Shown here piece after piece: positions 16,701-17,329 of a DNA stretch of 17,400 bases; the first letter of the stretch is position 1, and every line of letters begins with the position of its first letter. The notes below the pieces were generated by a model. That model was not told where the DNA came from. It did no database searches and was given only the letters and a program-made list of their open reading frames with translations. Position numbers and translations under genes: made by a program. The stretch is from Baffinella frigidus (lineage: Eukaryota > Cryptophyceae > Cryptomonadales > Baffinellaceae): contig MU646365.1 of the NCBI GenBank assembly GCA_026770585.1, forward strand, positions 568,702 to 586,101. Reading direction: 5' to 3'.

Positions 16701-17329
16701 GGGGTTTAGGGTTTAGGGTTCAGGGTTTGGGGTTTAGGGTTTAGGGCTTCGGGTTTAGGGTTCAGGGTTTAGGGTTTAGGGTTTAGGGTTTAGGGTTTAG
16801 GGTTTAGGGTATAGGGTTTAGGGTACCGAATTCGTCCGTCGAGAGGTCGTACCAGTCTTGCACCTGGTTTAGGGGTTTGCAGTTTAGGGTTTAGGGGTTT
16901 GGGGTTTGGAGTTTGGAGTTTGGAGTTTAAGGTTTGGGATTTTGGTTTTGGGTTTGGGGTTTAGGGTGCAGGGTTTCGGTTTTAGGGTTTCGGGTTCCGG
17001 GTTCCGGGTTAAGGGTTTAGGGTTTAGGGTTTAGGGTTTAGGGTTGAGGATTTAGGGGCTAGGGTTGAAGGTTCAGGGTTTAGGGTTTAGGGTTGAGGTT
17101 TTGGGGGTTAAGATTTTGGGGCTACATCGTGGTTGGGAACGACATCGAGCGGGTTCAGGGTTTCGGGTTAGGAATGAGGGTTCAGAAGTTTAGGAGTTTA
17201 GGGGTTTAGGGGTGTAGGGTTGGGTGCCTAAACCCCTAAACAGAGGTGTTTCATGTTGGGGGTTACAAACATCGTGGTTCGGAACGACATCCAGCGCCAG
17301 CGCCGCCTTGCCGAGGAGCACCGTTTTCG
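27..17329 (-). CDS. Multi-exon gene: C2 - C2 - TRAF-type zinc finger - WD40 protein, 3' part
   Basis: This is the whole gene model, joining 25 minus-strand exons into about 649 residues ending in TAG at 27-29; the 5' end lies beyond the window. Residue numbers in other entries count from the first complete codon at 17327. Domains in order: last strands of a C2-like domain (1-52), basic linker (57-113), second C2-like domain (about 114-240), two TRAF-type zinc units (Cys252 to Cys302), a connecting stretch with possible helix (303-350), and seven WD40 blades (about 352-649). All joins are GT-AG and frame-consistent, including ten joins that split a codon, which chance could hardly produce. The combination TRAF zinc finger plus WD40 is known from TRAF7; tandem C2 domains before it are unusual. 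No RING finger is visible, but one could lie upstream. A ubiquitin-ligase or membrane-scaffold role is inference. Confidence 0.85.
94..956 (-). repeat. Intron between exons 24 and 25: telomere-like repeat with exon-edge copies
   Basis: From 560 to 955 this is mostly TTTAGGG and near variants on the plus strand, with the purest run at 706-830. Three fragments resembling the acceptor edge of exon 25 occur at about 201-230, 483-512 and 674-706 (the last decayed), each running into the telomere-like repeat. A 121-bp hairpin element sits at 352-472. No open reading frame of interest is present. Confidence 0.8.
352..472. mobile_element. Inverted-repeat (MITE-like) element, 121 bp
   Basis: The left arm starts tacaggggtacctcgctcat and the right arm is its inverse with two or three mismatches, ending at ttatgagcgaggcacccctgta; each arm is over 30 bases and ends in a C or G run. 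The centre is also weakly self-complementary (taggacc/gggtccta). It lies in the last intron. A non-autonomous DNA transposon or hairpin insertion fits; no target-site duplication was identified. Confidence 0.7.
957..1006 (-). CDS. Exon 24: WD40 blade 7, first part, residues 612-628
   Basis: VLDLLKGHSADVTALE plus a split Trp. The KGHSADVTALEW pattern is a textbook WD40 blade start. The acceptor is AACAG and the donor GTACCC. Confidence 0.88.
1137..1213. repeat. Pure heptamer array, GTGTAGG
   Basis: About eleven perfect head-to-tail copies of the 7-mer gtgtagg, a one-base variant of the telomere-type TTTAGGG. It lies in the intron between exons 23 and 24. The purity points to recent slippage or local homogenisation. 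Confidence 0.9.
1248..1295 (-). CDS. Exon 23: WD40 blade 6 end, residues 596-611
   Basis: DIKVFDASHVDPKNWK: the IKVFDA motif ends the sixth blade. The acceptor is CCACAG and the donor GTACGG, phase 0 on both sides. The intron that follows in the transcript contains a pure GTGTAGG heptamer array. Confidence 0.85.
1340..1560. repeat. Degenerate G-rich repeat (GGTTTCCGGTTNTGGGGTTTG type)
   Basis: The intron between exons 22 and 23 carries a higher-order unit of about 21 bases, three heptamers long (tttccggttttggggtttgg), repeated four to five times and then decayed. A segment ggctttctggttcaggaggttgggtttgg occurs twice (about 1457 and 1541). Confidence 0.7.
1573..1648 (-). CDS. Exon 22: WD40 blade 6, first part, residues 570-595
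   Basis: RVLDGCRWPILFQDGLLYCA then IHDSAQ. RRLYRVLDGCRWPILFQDGLLYC gives a normal blade spacing from exon 21 to exon 23. The CAG at 1649-1651 was chosen over one at 1631-1633: both keep phase, but the shorter version would leave the blade too short. The donor is GTCCCA. Confidence 0.8.
1873..1934 (-). CDS. Exon 21: WD40 blade 5 end, residues 550-570
   Basis: VLCAGTNSVKVWDITTRRLY plus a split Arg. SVKVWDITT is a clear WD40 terminus. The acceptor is AACAG and the donor GTCTGC. A broken copy split by a short inverted-repeat element lies at 2187-2318. Confidence 0.88.
2187..2318 (-). pseudogene. Broken copy of exon 21 split by a short inverted-repeat element
   Basis: On the minus strand 2283-2318 reads MLCAGTNS, matching the start of exon 21 just after a CTGCAG. 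After an interruption, 2187-2222 reads TVKVSDITTRR then a stop, matching its end with Trp changed to Ser. The interruption carries the 40-bp element at 2233-2272 plus flanks. Upstream, near 2398-2425, the acceptor context of exon 21 (ATCGTGAT-CAACAG) is duplicated as well. Confidence 0.75.
2233..2272 (-). mobile_element. 40-bp inverted-repeat element, copy 1
   Basis: Ends AAGTTGAC / GTCAACTT in minus orientation (one mismatch at one end), with the internal text GCTGGGT..GCGGTACAAATCC shared with five other copies, all exactly 40 bases. It interrupts the exon-21 copy. Confidence 0.75.
2329..2368 (-). mobile_element. 40-bp inverted-repeat element, copy 2
   Basis: Same family as 2233-2272, with one changed base in the terminal repeat (AGGTTGAC) and internal changes (GGTATAAACA). 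It lies 56 bases from copy 1. Confidence 0.7.
2505..2575. repeat. Direct repeat, two ~30-bp copies
   Basis: gtagggaccactgacccaat-ctatg and cagggaccactcacccaatccatg repeat in tandem in the intron between exons 20 and 21. No coding content was recognised. Confidence 0.6.
2615..2689 (-). CDS. Exon 20: WD40 blade 5, first part, residues 525-549
   Basis: RTLEHVATLDCIGDSVMALD then FVQDW. It follows RIWDV directly, so the sequence WDVRTLEHVATLDCIGDSV is a typical blade junction. The acceptor is TGCAG, and the donor GTAAGT is the best consensus donor of the gene. Confidence 0.85.
2826..2960. mobile_element. MITE family A, copy 1 (135 bp)
   Basis: Terminal inverted repeats of about 20 bases: cacatggtgggctacgaagg at the left and the inverse, ending gtccaccgtgtg, at the right. 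The body is alignable with 16385-16521 and, reversed, with 13765-13900 (shared cgtgaccaa-ttgca and agttgacttttgatgaaagg). Located in the intron between exons 19 and 20. Confidence 0.8.
2980..3046 (-). pseudogene. Decayed copy of the 3' half of exon 19
   Basis: The minus strand reads LARDQNSMTGSLDM then IAQICDV and an intact GTACGTAC donor, clearly derived from exon 19 but with the WD40 Trp lost. It lies in the intron downstream of exon 19 in the transcript. Confidence 0.75.
3047..3232. repeat. ATAAGTACAAATA-type tandem array
   Basis: AT-rich repeats such as acataagtacaaataaatac and cacgtccctacataagtaca. The same text returns at 3300-3454, so array plus exon-19 copy form a tandem module of roughly 220-250 bases. 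Confidence 0.7.
3233..3296 (-). pseudogene. Near-intact copy of the 3' half of exon 19
   Basis: The minus strand reads VIALDQQIITGSLDMSARIW then DV and a GTACGTAC donor, differing from exon 19 only in one residue (Arg to Leu) and lacking the first third. No acceptor in the right phase was seen. Confidence 0.8.
3455..3567 (-). CDS. Exon 19: WD40 blade 4, residues 487-524
   Basis: TCIQSTPGHELGIKAVIARD, then QQIITGSLDMSARIWDV: GHE, the ITGSLD core and RIWDV make a nearly complete WD40 blade. The start is set at the CAG at 3568-3570, because it gives the phase needed by exon 18; a later CAG at 3554-3556 would break frame. The donor is GTACGT. Two partial copies with intact donors lie at 2980-3046 and 3233-3296. 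Confidence 0.9.
3568..3690. repeat. Inverted fragment of the exon-19 flank with a 16-bp palindrome
   Basis: gtccgggcgtgga is duplicated at 3541 and 3571. The following GTACGTAC-TTATGTGTAC text is the inverse of the ATAAGTACAAATA array on the other side of exon 19. gtacaaatatttgtac at 3627-3642 is a perfect palindrome. Confidence 0.6.
3711..3917. repeat. Cluster of AAGAGGGTCG palindromes
   Basis: 3724-3747 is a perfect 24-bp palindrome centred on CGCG (accctcttatcg-cgataagagggt). The related hairpin aagagggtcg-ttcggggca-cgaccctctt occurs at about 3740-3768 and 3889-3917. Between them, 3807-3876 has imperfect inverted ends (gactctgggtaggt / accaaccctgagtc). It lies in the intron between exons 18 and 19. 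Confidence 0.75.
3938..4172 (-). pseudogene. Partial copies of the exon 18 donor edge
   Basis: Three copies of the + strand text gcacctgtctcgactcgtcc / gcacctgtcgcgactcgtcc / gcacatgcctcaacgtccca match the WDVETG-GTGCAC donor edge of exon 18. They are separated by telomere-like sequence, here with CCCTAAA on the plus strand at 4070-4132, opposite to most of the window. Confidence 0.65.
4174..4231. repeat. Imperfect hairpin
   Basis: cgtttgctcgtgc at 4181-4193 and its exact inverse gcacgagcaaacg at 4219-4231, with a further partial self-complement (acgcgtgctc) inside. A short inverted-repeat insertion is likely. Confidence 0.65.
4323..4354. repeat. Perfect 14-bp hairpin
   Basis: tttacatcctctac, a 4-base loop, then gtagaggatgtaaa. 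It could form a cruciform or RNA hairpin within the intron between exons 18 and 19. No T or A run makes it look like a terminator, and the genome is eukaryotic. Confidence 0.75.
4414..4558. mobile_element. Long inverted-repeat (foldback/MITE-like) element, 145 bp
   Basis: Arms of about 60 bases: atttcatcgagccaggcatt...tttggcgtcaga and the inverse tctgacgccaaaagtatgca...atgcctggcgggatgaaat, with a short central loop. It ends 13 bases from the donor of exon 18 (4572). The arms are nearly identical, so the insertion looks fairly young. Confidence 0.8.
4572..4644 (-). CDS. Exon 18: WD40 blade 3 end, residues 463-487
   Basis: GQMEDSRLFSVDDSALLRAW then DVETG. The LFSVDDSALLRAWDVETG stretch is an excellent WD40 signature (S-x-D-x-x-L-R-x-W-D). 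The acceptor is GCGCAG and the donor GTGCAC. The phase-1 exit requires exon 19 to start at 3567, where the sequence continues TCIQ, as expected after WDVETG. Copies of its donor edge occur near 3944-3970, 4028-4052 and 4146-4172, and copies of its acceptor edge at 4808-4853 and 4998-5035. Confidence 0.88.
4684..4760. repeat. TG microsatellite
   Basis: A (TG)n run at 4684-4711 followed by degenerate tgtctgtgtgtctatgtg, in the intron between exons 17 and 18. The plus-strand frame of repeated Cys-Val is an artefact of it. Confidence 0.9.
4765..5430. repeat. ATCACGTCC array that switches orientation (head-to-head)
   Basis: From 4765 to about 5105 the unit is catcacgtccctagcacgat-gatatcacgtccgtgagatca on plus. 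From about 5106 to 5430 the same unit appears inverted (ggacgtgatatgga-cgtgctagggacgtgat). The two halves make a large degenerate palindrome in the intron between exons 17 and 18. Copies of the acceptor edge of exon 18 (aaaacagccgcgagtcct) lie inside at 4808-4853 and 4998-5035. Confidence 0.75.
5145..5307. mobile_element. Inverted-repeat element, 163 bp, with paralogous empty site
   Basis: Arms of 31 bases, ccttggtcggatagcgaagg... and its inverse ...tatccgaccaagg, differ at only two positions. It sits inside the ATCACGTCC array: its flanks gacgtg and atactgatctg are joined directly (gacgtgatactgatctg) in the neighbouring copy near 5388-5404, so the insertion is precise and shows no obvious target-site duplication. 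Confidence 0.85.
5434..5485 (-). pseudogene. Partial copy of exon 17
   Basis: The plus-strand text accgcggtgacgcgcagcgc-agcaaggtcattgatcgcgaa matches exon 17 with a few changes and lacks its AACCAG acceptor. The telomere-like repeat after it (5485-5535) has CCCTAAA on plus, reversed relative to most of the window. Confidence 0.75.
5709..5757 (-). CDS. Exon 17: WD40 blade 3, first part, residues 446-462
   Basis: GNNFAINDLAALRVTA, entered after a split Gly codon. It fits the first strands of a divergent WD40 blade ('aINDLaalrVta'). The acceptor is AACCAG and the donor GTCCCC. A partial copy lies at 5434-5485. Confidence 0.75.
5957..6222 (-). pseudogene. Two copies of the exon 16 donor edge
   Basis: gagcatcttgcgctcgcagtgcaagtcggagttg at about 5957-6000 and again at 6175-6220 match the SDFHCERKML end of exon 16 (His changed to Leu or decayed context). 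Both lack the IKIWD part and lie in the intron between exons 16 and 17, with TTTAGGG and GTGTAGG repeats between. Confidence 0.75.
6345..6420 (-). CDS. Exon 16: WD40 blade 2 end, residues 421-446
   Basis: GAFPDDTIKIWDNSDFHCER then KMLGG. DDTIKIWDNSD is the canonical WD40 terminus. The acceptor is TGCAG and the donor GTAACC. This copy is taken as the genuine exon because it is the only one of six related copies in 5957-7345 that has both ends intact and the frame open. Confidence 0.88.
6421..7430. repeat. Tandem modules: exon-16 copy + AT-rich island + ACACCCTGCCA box
   Basis: Five boxes of (t)acaccctgcca at about 6553, 6828, 7064, 7247 and 7416 alternate with five TTATTATTTA islands (6437-6540, 6712-6808, 6959-7060, 7125-7240, 7356-7405). 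Three extra copies of the acceptor half of exon 16 sit at 6644-6692, 6887-6938 and 7277-7345. The whole is a decaying tandem duplication with a period falling from about 270 to 170. None of the extra copies keeps both splice sites and an intact exon; that at 7277 has an internal insertion. Confidence 0.75.
7582..7805 (-). pseudogene. Two partial copies of the exon 15 donor half
   Basis: 7582-7636 and 7745-7805 match the minus-strand text encoding VLCLHFTPEFPSKVFSG, with changes (for example FTLEFPSQVCSG) and no matching acceptor. Between them lies TTTCGGG-type repeat. Confidence 0.75.
7874..7974 (-). CDS. Exon 15: WD40 blade 2, first part, residues 387-420
   Basis: SMQGDGELDSFRAHTGEVLC continuing LHFTPEFPSKVFS. 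The pattern H-x-G-E-V-x-x-L-x-F and the FSG completed by exon 16 are standard WD40 features. Entry completes the Trp codon of exon 14. The acceptor is AACCAG and the donor GTCCCG. Two partial copies of the donor half lie at 7582-7636 and 7745-7805. Confidence 0.88.
8010..8140. repeat. TTTGTGG heptamer array
   Basis: Eight or so near-perfect copies of the 7-mer tttgtgg at 8073-8133, preceded by degenerate forms. This is the local heptamer dialect of the intron between exons 14 and 15. Confidence 0.85.
8144..8190 (-). pseudogene. Copy of the exon 14 donor edge
   Basis: The minus strand reads FASADEVGMIKLW and then a GTGGGT donor, with a CAG just before TTC. It is a truncated duplicate of the WD40 terminus in exon 14. 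It has both splice dinucleotides, but skipping it leaves the blade intact, and using it would duplicate half a blade. Confidence 0.75.
8294..8487 (-). CDS. Exon 14: linker and WD40 blade 1, residues 323-387
   Basis: The longest exon. It starts with a polar linker (GLLSDSAAGDARRNLEV), then RLFKTYTGHKKPVTCMAGIK and STRQLASADEAGMIKLW, a full WD40 repeat with the GH near its start, the structural Asp in SADE and a terminal LW. The acceptor is GCGCAG at 8488 and upward and the donor GTGAGG. Four to five degenerate copies of the acceptor edge lie between 8565 and 8850, and a copy of the donor half is at 8144-8190. The linker start is the least certain part. Confidence 0.85.
8560..8900. repeat. Degenerate tandem copies of the exon 14 acceptor edge
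   Basis: The plus-strand text gtcggatagaaggccctgcgcacgtgca, which spans the acceptor of exon 14, recurs at about 8574, 8618, 8733 and 8822 with small changes. It is separated by tgtcagcactg-containing spacer that is itself repeated. Confidence 0.75.
9002..9041 (+). mobile_element. 40-bp inverted-repeat element, copy 3
   Basis: Ends AAGTTAAC / GTCAACTT, internal TGCTGGGTGTGCGGTACAAA. Part of the 136-bp tandem unit. Confidence 0.8.
9138..9177 (+). mobile_element. 40-bp inverted-repeat element, copy 4
   Basis: Ends AAGTTGAC / GTCAACTT perfectly inverted; the closest copy to the family consensus. Part of the 136-bp tandem unit. Confidence 0.8.
9274..9313 (+). mobile_element. 40-bp inverted-repeat element, copy 5
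   Basis: Ends AAGTTGAC / GTCAACTT, with the interior changed to TTCTGGTACACA. Part of the 136-bp tandem unit. Confidence 0.8.
9332..9444 (-). CDS. Exon 13: TRAF-type zinc finger and helix, residues 285-322
   Basis: Opens CTWHGPRLGLENHVVKCPFE: with exon 12 this forms C279-x6-C286-x11-H298-x3-C302, the textbook TRAF zinc-finger spacing, including the W-x-G after the second Cys and the CPFE-L after the last. It continues KLREAIYATTSEIQGIQ, probably helical. In TRAF proteins these zinc units form a rod that leads to the coiled coil and interaction domain. The acceptor is ACGCAG and the donor GTGTTC. Three extra copies of the 3' half lie downstream in the transcript (8937, 9060 and 9196 onward), and copies of the 5' edge lie at 9704-9747 and 9864-9893. 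Confidence 0.9.
9446..9540. repeat. Telomere-like TTTAGGG / TTAGGGG array
   Basis: Degenerate ggtttaggg and ggggttagggg units directly upstream of the exon 13 acceptor (C-rich in the transcript), so the polypyrimidine tract of that acceptor is supplied by the repeat. Confidence 0.8.
9560..9895. repeat. GGGACACGATGTGGGACGTG tandem array with exon 13 acceptor-edge copies
   Basis: About seven degenerate units of roughly 40 bases (gggacacgatgtgggacgtg-cggtacaaa). Inside are two copies of the exon 13 acceptor edge (gactctgcagcccg...gtgccatgtgcaccct) at 9704-9747 and 9864-9893. Confidence 0.75.
10045..10120. repeat. TTTGGGG heptamer array
   Basis: About nine near-perfect copies of tttgggg in the intron between exons 12 and 13. 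The plus-strand frame of GLGFGVW repeats is only this array translated. Confidence 0.9.
10174..10234 (-). CDS. Exon 12: TRAF-type zinc finger, residues 265-285
   Basis: AAHLSVACSKFAIDCPHARV plus a split Gly. It gives His267 and Cys272 to the first zinc unit and Cys279 to the second. A second open frame in the same bases (reading GVFKVRDRLSARA) was rejected because it breaks phase with exon 13 and lacks zinc ligands. The acceptor is TTCAG and the donor GTCTAA. Confidence 0.85.
10310..10735. repeat. Duplicated TATAATAGTTGTGT / CTTTACAACTACATG blocks with exon 11 edge copies
   Basis: The text gtataatagttgtgt ... tttacaactacatg-atagcgtttaggg occurs about three times, with weak inverted symmetry (acaactat / atagttgt). 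A copy of the exon 11 donor half, reading DKSGTCVYCGRDLPSQF on minus, lies at 10518-10585, and a much poorer one at 10314-10345. Confidence 0.7.
10741..10861 (-). CDS. Exon 11: last C2 strand and first TRAF-type zinc ligands, residues 224-264
   Basis: Begins FYNLDPRVRLAFYRTHPLDN, the last C2 strand, and continues to TCVYCGRDLPSQFQ, which supplies Cys252 and Cys255 of a C-x2-C-x11-H-x4-C unit finished in exon 12. The acceptor is AAACCAG and the donor GTTTCC. Copies of its 3' edge lie at 10518-10585 and a copy of its 5' edge at 11155-11190. Having the C2 end and the start of the zinc finger on one exon confirms that the two domains belong to one protein. Confidence 0.85.
10862..11401 (-). repeat. 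Intron between exons 10 and 11: exon-edge copies and an inverted element
   Basis: Holds degenerate telomere-like repeat at 10866-10910, a decayed copy of the exon 11 acceptor edge at 11155-11190 (YNLDPRAV on minus, after CCAG), and a 40-bp element at 11066-11105. The stretch 10957-11037 is open on minus (EIRRIFASIRTGVLKEF) with a CAG before it, but no in-phase way to splice it was found. 11200-11400 has no recognised feature. Confidence 0.6.
11066..11105 (+). mobile_element. 40-bp inverted-repeat element, copy 6
   Basis: Ends AAGTTGAC / GTCAACTT, with the inverted symmetry running about 8 bases further out (ctactctt / ttgagtggg). It is the only copy not next to exon 13 or exon 21 repeats. 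Confidence 0.75.
11402..11472 (-). CDS. Exon 10: end of second C2 domain, residues 201-224
   Basis: ALNVSGFPFGEVYEDWHEMD then INAG. The run LNVSGFPFGEVYEDWHEM is the C2 closing pattern ('i.l..l..g....W..L'), parallel to ALDVVPNHDVQDWYDL in exons 1-2. The acceptor is TTTCAG and the donor GTACCA. Translation runs on open past the donor, but the read-through sequence has no domain similarity, and the split Gly codon joins exon 11 perfectly. Confidence 0.8.
11654..11728 (-). CDS. Exon 9: C2 domain core strand, residues 176-200
   Basis: VDMRQKLRLYLTVHQEGNTE then RAAFM. LRLYLTVHQEGNTERAAFM is the C2 strand 'L.i.V.d.d....d.liG' with the calcium-ligating Asp residues replaced by Gln, Glu and Asn, which again suggests a calcium-independent C2 fold. 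The acceptor is CCAG and the donor GTGAGA, one of the better consensus donors in the gene. Confidence 0.8.
11740..11800. repeat. AT-rich TTTATTTATTA island
   Basis: Two blocks of ttatttatttattatttatt just upstream of exon 9 in the transcript, similar in composition to the islands at 6437-7405. Telomere-like TTTGGGG text follows at 11805-11965. Confidence 0.8.
11973..12020 (-). CDS. Exon 8: C2 domain 'vWgDe.deFfmp' strand, residues 160-175
   Basis: SSLVWGDEADEFFMPT matches the C2 strand pattern 'tlnPvWnEeFeFpv'. The acceptor is TCCAG and the donor GTCCAA, with phase 0 on both sides. The exon is flanked by TTTGGGG repeat downstream in the transcript and TTTATGG repeat upstream. Confidence 0.8.
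12045..12110. repeat. TTTATGG heptamer array
   Basis: Seven to eight copies of the 7-mer tttatgg (12048-12100) in the intron between exons 7 and 8, then decaying into TTTCGGG forms. Confidence 0.9.
12240..12288 (-). CDS. Exon 7: C2 domain, residues 144-159
   Basis: FDLGDHVGETNAKSYK, entered after a split Lys codon. It corresponds to the loop and strand of a C2 domain that carries 'kTkv' before the 'npvWne.F' motif in the next exon. The acceptor is CGCAG and the donor GTTTCT. The upstream intron is almost pure TTTCGGG-type repeat on the plus strand. Confidence 0.75.
12296..12672. repeat. TTTCGGG heptamer array
   Basis: About 370 bases of tttcggg and variants (ttcggga, gtcaggt) in the intron between exons 6 and 7. 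Every plus-strand frame through it is open, giving artefactual proteins made of GFRVS repeats. Confidence 0.92.
12700..12855 (-). pseudogene. Deletion copy of exon 6 and adjoining repeat
   Basis: 12706-12745 reads GLYIAVANVK then GTGAAC on minus: the two ends of exon 6 with the middle missing. It is followed by a short CCCTAA-type stretch on plus (12738-12775) and TTTCGTG repeat (12785-12810). Confidence 0.75.
12856..12944 (-). CDS. Exon 6: start of second C2-like domain, residues 114-143
   Basis: VIAGLYMAVLSGTGLAAPGQ followed by PQSKATANVK. GLYMAVLSGTGLAA matches the first C2 strand ('g.L.v.v..a.gL') and ATANVK the second. The usual calcium-binding Asp after the first loop (D..G.SDPY) is not seen; the loop reads APGQPQSKA, so calcium binding is doubtful. 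The acceptor is GGCAG and the donor GTAAAC. A deletion copy at 12706-12745 still reads GLY-AV-ANVK. Confidence 0.8.
13096..13143 (-). CDS. Exon 5 (tentative): linker, residues 98-113
   Basis: Open for 16 codons, WFFEMKVLAVPSADTQ, with a CAG acceptor and GTCTGC donor, phase 0 on both sides, so the gene model works with or without it. The last codons, CCTTCCGCTGATACGCAG, resemble the 3' edge of exon 4 (CCCCCCGCTGATAAGCAG). It may therefore be one of several duplicated exon-4 edges rather than a used exon. Its acceptor coincides with the end of an inverted-repeat element (13144-13255). EMKVLAV could be a C2 first strand, but exon 6 supplies a better one. Confidence 0.4.
13144..13255. mobile_element. 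Inverted-repeat element, 112 bp, abutting exon 5
   Basis: Ends ctgaatcagttcc / ggaactgattcag, a perfect 13-bp inverted repeat; the interior is AT-rich (ttaattagg / cctaactaa). On the minus strand the element ends CTGATTCAG exactly where candidate exon 5 begins, so the element's end would be the splice acceptor. Confidence 0.8.
13437..13505. repeat. Short tandem repeat GTCAGTTAGAGGGGTTGAAAG
   Basis: Three degenerate copies of about 21-26 bases. Next to it (13405-13436) lies text resembling the exon 4 acceptor side. Confidence 0.7.
13545..13960 (-). pseudogene. Copies of the exon 4 donor edge
   Basis: The plus-strand text cctgcttatcag-ggg (PADKQ then GT on minus) recurs at about 13548, 13683 and 13925, each short and followed by unrelated or telomere-like sequence. 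Between them 13588-13680 is telomere-like with CCCTAAA on plus. Confidence 0.65.
13765..13900. mobile_element. MITE family A, copy 2 (136 bp, reverse orientation)
   Basis: Ends cgcacggtggactacgga and ccttcgtagcccaccgtgtg. The interior, reversed, aligns with 2826-2960 and 16385-16521, including ccttt-catcaaaagtcaact at the left. Confidence 0.8.
13984..14053. repeat. 35-bp direct repeat, two copies
   Basis: gtgtttgagggccactcggt-aggctacggaacac occurs twice back to back, followed by repeated tctctcccacg at 14061-14098. No coding content. Confidence 0.85.
14222..14290 (-). pseudogene. Copy of the exon 4 donor half
   Basis: The minus strand reads VGEKASKNVASTPIPPADKQ and then a GT; exon 4 has VGDKASRKDASTPIPPADKQ. 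Its 5' part (ERDRMARGG) is missing here. It could serve as an alternative exon only with an acceptor that I did not find. Confidence 0.75.
14337..14451. mobile_element. Double hairpin element, 115 bp
   Basis: Outer arms ccgggaacaa / ttgttcccgg and perfect inner 16-bp arms gaaaattactacacaa (14372-14387) / ttgtgtagtaattttc (14407-14422). It lies just past the donor of exon 4. Confidence 0.8.
14459..14580 (-). CDS. Exon 4: charged, proline-rich linker, residues 57-97
   Basis: Encodes an Arg/Lys/Asp-rich low-complexity linker beginning ERDRMARGGAPRDEGR and ending TPIPPADKQ, with no recognisable domain. The acceptor is TGCAG at 14581-14585 and the donor GTCTCA. Phase 1 entry joins exon 3 and makes Glu from a split codon. 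Three partial copies of the 5' side or body (14222-14290, 14640-14739, 14975-15030) and further copies of its 3' edge lie nearby. This copy is chosen because it alone is complete and phase-compatible on both sides. It joins two C2 domains and is probably flexible. Confidence 0.65.
14640..14739 (-). pseudogene. Copy of the exon 4 acceptor half
   Basis: After GCGCAG the minus strand matches exon 4 (ERDRMARGG-like bases, then GKEKVAEKAS) with a lengthened G run that shifts frame, and it lacks the PIPPADKQ end. A further, shorter copy of the acceptor edge is at 14975-15030. Confidence 0.75.
14823..14968. mobile_element. Long inverted-repeat element, 146 bp
   Basis: Left arm atctcagaaaagggtttcta... 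and right arm ...tagaaacctttttctgagat pair over about 45 bases (continuing ttttctcaagtcaattcc / ggaattgacttaagaaaa). The inner part contains cttatgc / aataag and gtcaactt / aagttgac, a motif shared with the ends of the 40-bp family. It lies in the intron between exons 3 and 4. Confidence 0.82.
15056..15266 (-). pseudogene. Two copies of the exon 3 donor half
   Basis: 15056-15095 reads RLFVPLAKWGEFG followed by GTACCG on minus. 15224-15266 is the same edge with changes (cctatttcgcgaggggc) and a GTAAAC donor. Both lack the exon start. Confidence 0.75.
15280..15445. repeat. AAAATTAGGGTTAAGGG repeat
   Basis: Four to five copies of aaaattagggttaagggctt, with caaaaccctttc or caaacccccttt between, in the intron between exons 3 and 4. 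The TTAGGG core is a six-base form of the telomere-like unit. Confidence 0.75.
15489..15563 (-). CDS. Exon 3: last C2 strand and start of linker, residues 32-56
   Basis: Reads GTIKQHAGSIRVRRLFVPLA then KWGEF. The segment GSIRVRRLFVPL fits the final beta strand of the first C2 domain; the equivalent place in the second C2 domain is PRVRLAFYRTHPL in exon 11. The acceptor is AACCAG and the donor GTACAA. Partial copies of the donor side occur at 15056-15095 and 15224-15266 and of the acceptor side at 15781-15833, so the exon lies among copies of its own edges. Confidence 0.75.
15781..15900 (-). pseudogene. Copies of the exon 3 acceptor edge
   Basis: The plus-strand text acgcacgcggatgctgtcgg-cgtgctgcttgatcgtgcc at 15790-15829 matches TIKQHADSIRVR on minus with an AACAG acceptor; exon 3 has AGS where this has ADS. 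A shorter fragment (cactgcttgatcg) is at 15875-15895. Confidence 0.75.
15900..16070. repeat. CTTTACTACACGCTGACAAAGGGTCAC tandem repeat
   Basis: Five degenerate units; the actacac core occurs at about 15907, 15937, 15970, 16004 and 16041, with spacing of 30-37 bases. The following 16071-16260 shows no recognised feature. Confidence 0.8.
16385..16521. mobile_element. MITE family A, copy 3 (137 bp)
   Basis: Ends cacacggtgggctacgaggg and ggttcgtagtccaccgtgtg. Same orientation as 2826-2960 and similar along the whole length, including gatacgtgaccaatttgcat and cttttaatgaaaggttcgta. Confidence 0.85.
16544..16662. mobile_element. Inverted-repeat element, 119 bp
   Basis: Ends tcagaaggctac / gtagccttctga, with a near-perfect internal hairpin tgcccggacatccgggca at 16621-16638. 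It lies directly next to MITE family A copy 3. Confidence 0.75.
16663..16826. repeat. Telomere-like TTTAGGG array next to exon 2
   Basis: Near-pure TTTAGGG repeats (purest at 16760-16820) up to the exon 2 donor, so the first intron bases in the transcript are GTACCCTAAACCC. Confidence 0.9.
16827..16863 (-). CDS. Exon 2: C2-domain 'vqdWydL' motif, residues 20-31
   Basis: A 37-base micro-exon reading VQDWYDLSTDEF plus one base of a Gly codon. The W-Y-x-L motif is the conserved end of C2 domains. It is bounded by AACCAG at 16864-16869 and GTACCC, and both sides are telomere-like repeats. The phase joins exon 1 (phase 0) and exon 3 (phase 1) without a break. Without the flanking exons it could not be recognised on its own. 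Confidence 0.75.
16864..17270. repeat. Intron between exons 1 and 2: telomere-like repeat and exon 1 edge copy
   Basis: Almost entirely TTTAGGG, TTTGGGG and GGTTCAG variants. One copy of the exon 1 donor edge (acatcgtggttgggaacgacatcgagcg) lies at about 17114-17142. Confidence 0.85.
17271..17329 (-). CDS. Exon 1 (first visible): C2-domain strand, residues 1-19
   Basis: The exon reads KTVLLGKAALALDVVPNHD after a two-base lead-in. The pattern LLGKAAL-LDVVP is the classic penultimate strand of a C2 domain ('lLGea.i.L..v'), where the domain normally goes on to a W-[YF]-x-L motif, which is exactly what the next exon supplies. The acceptor is CAG at 17330-17332, and the donor GTTTGT follows GAT. 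A partial copy of this exon end at about 17115-17141 has GAT followed by GTAGCC, which supports placing the boundary after GAT. Confidence 0.75.
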
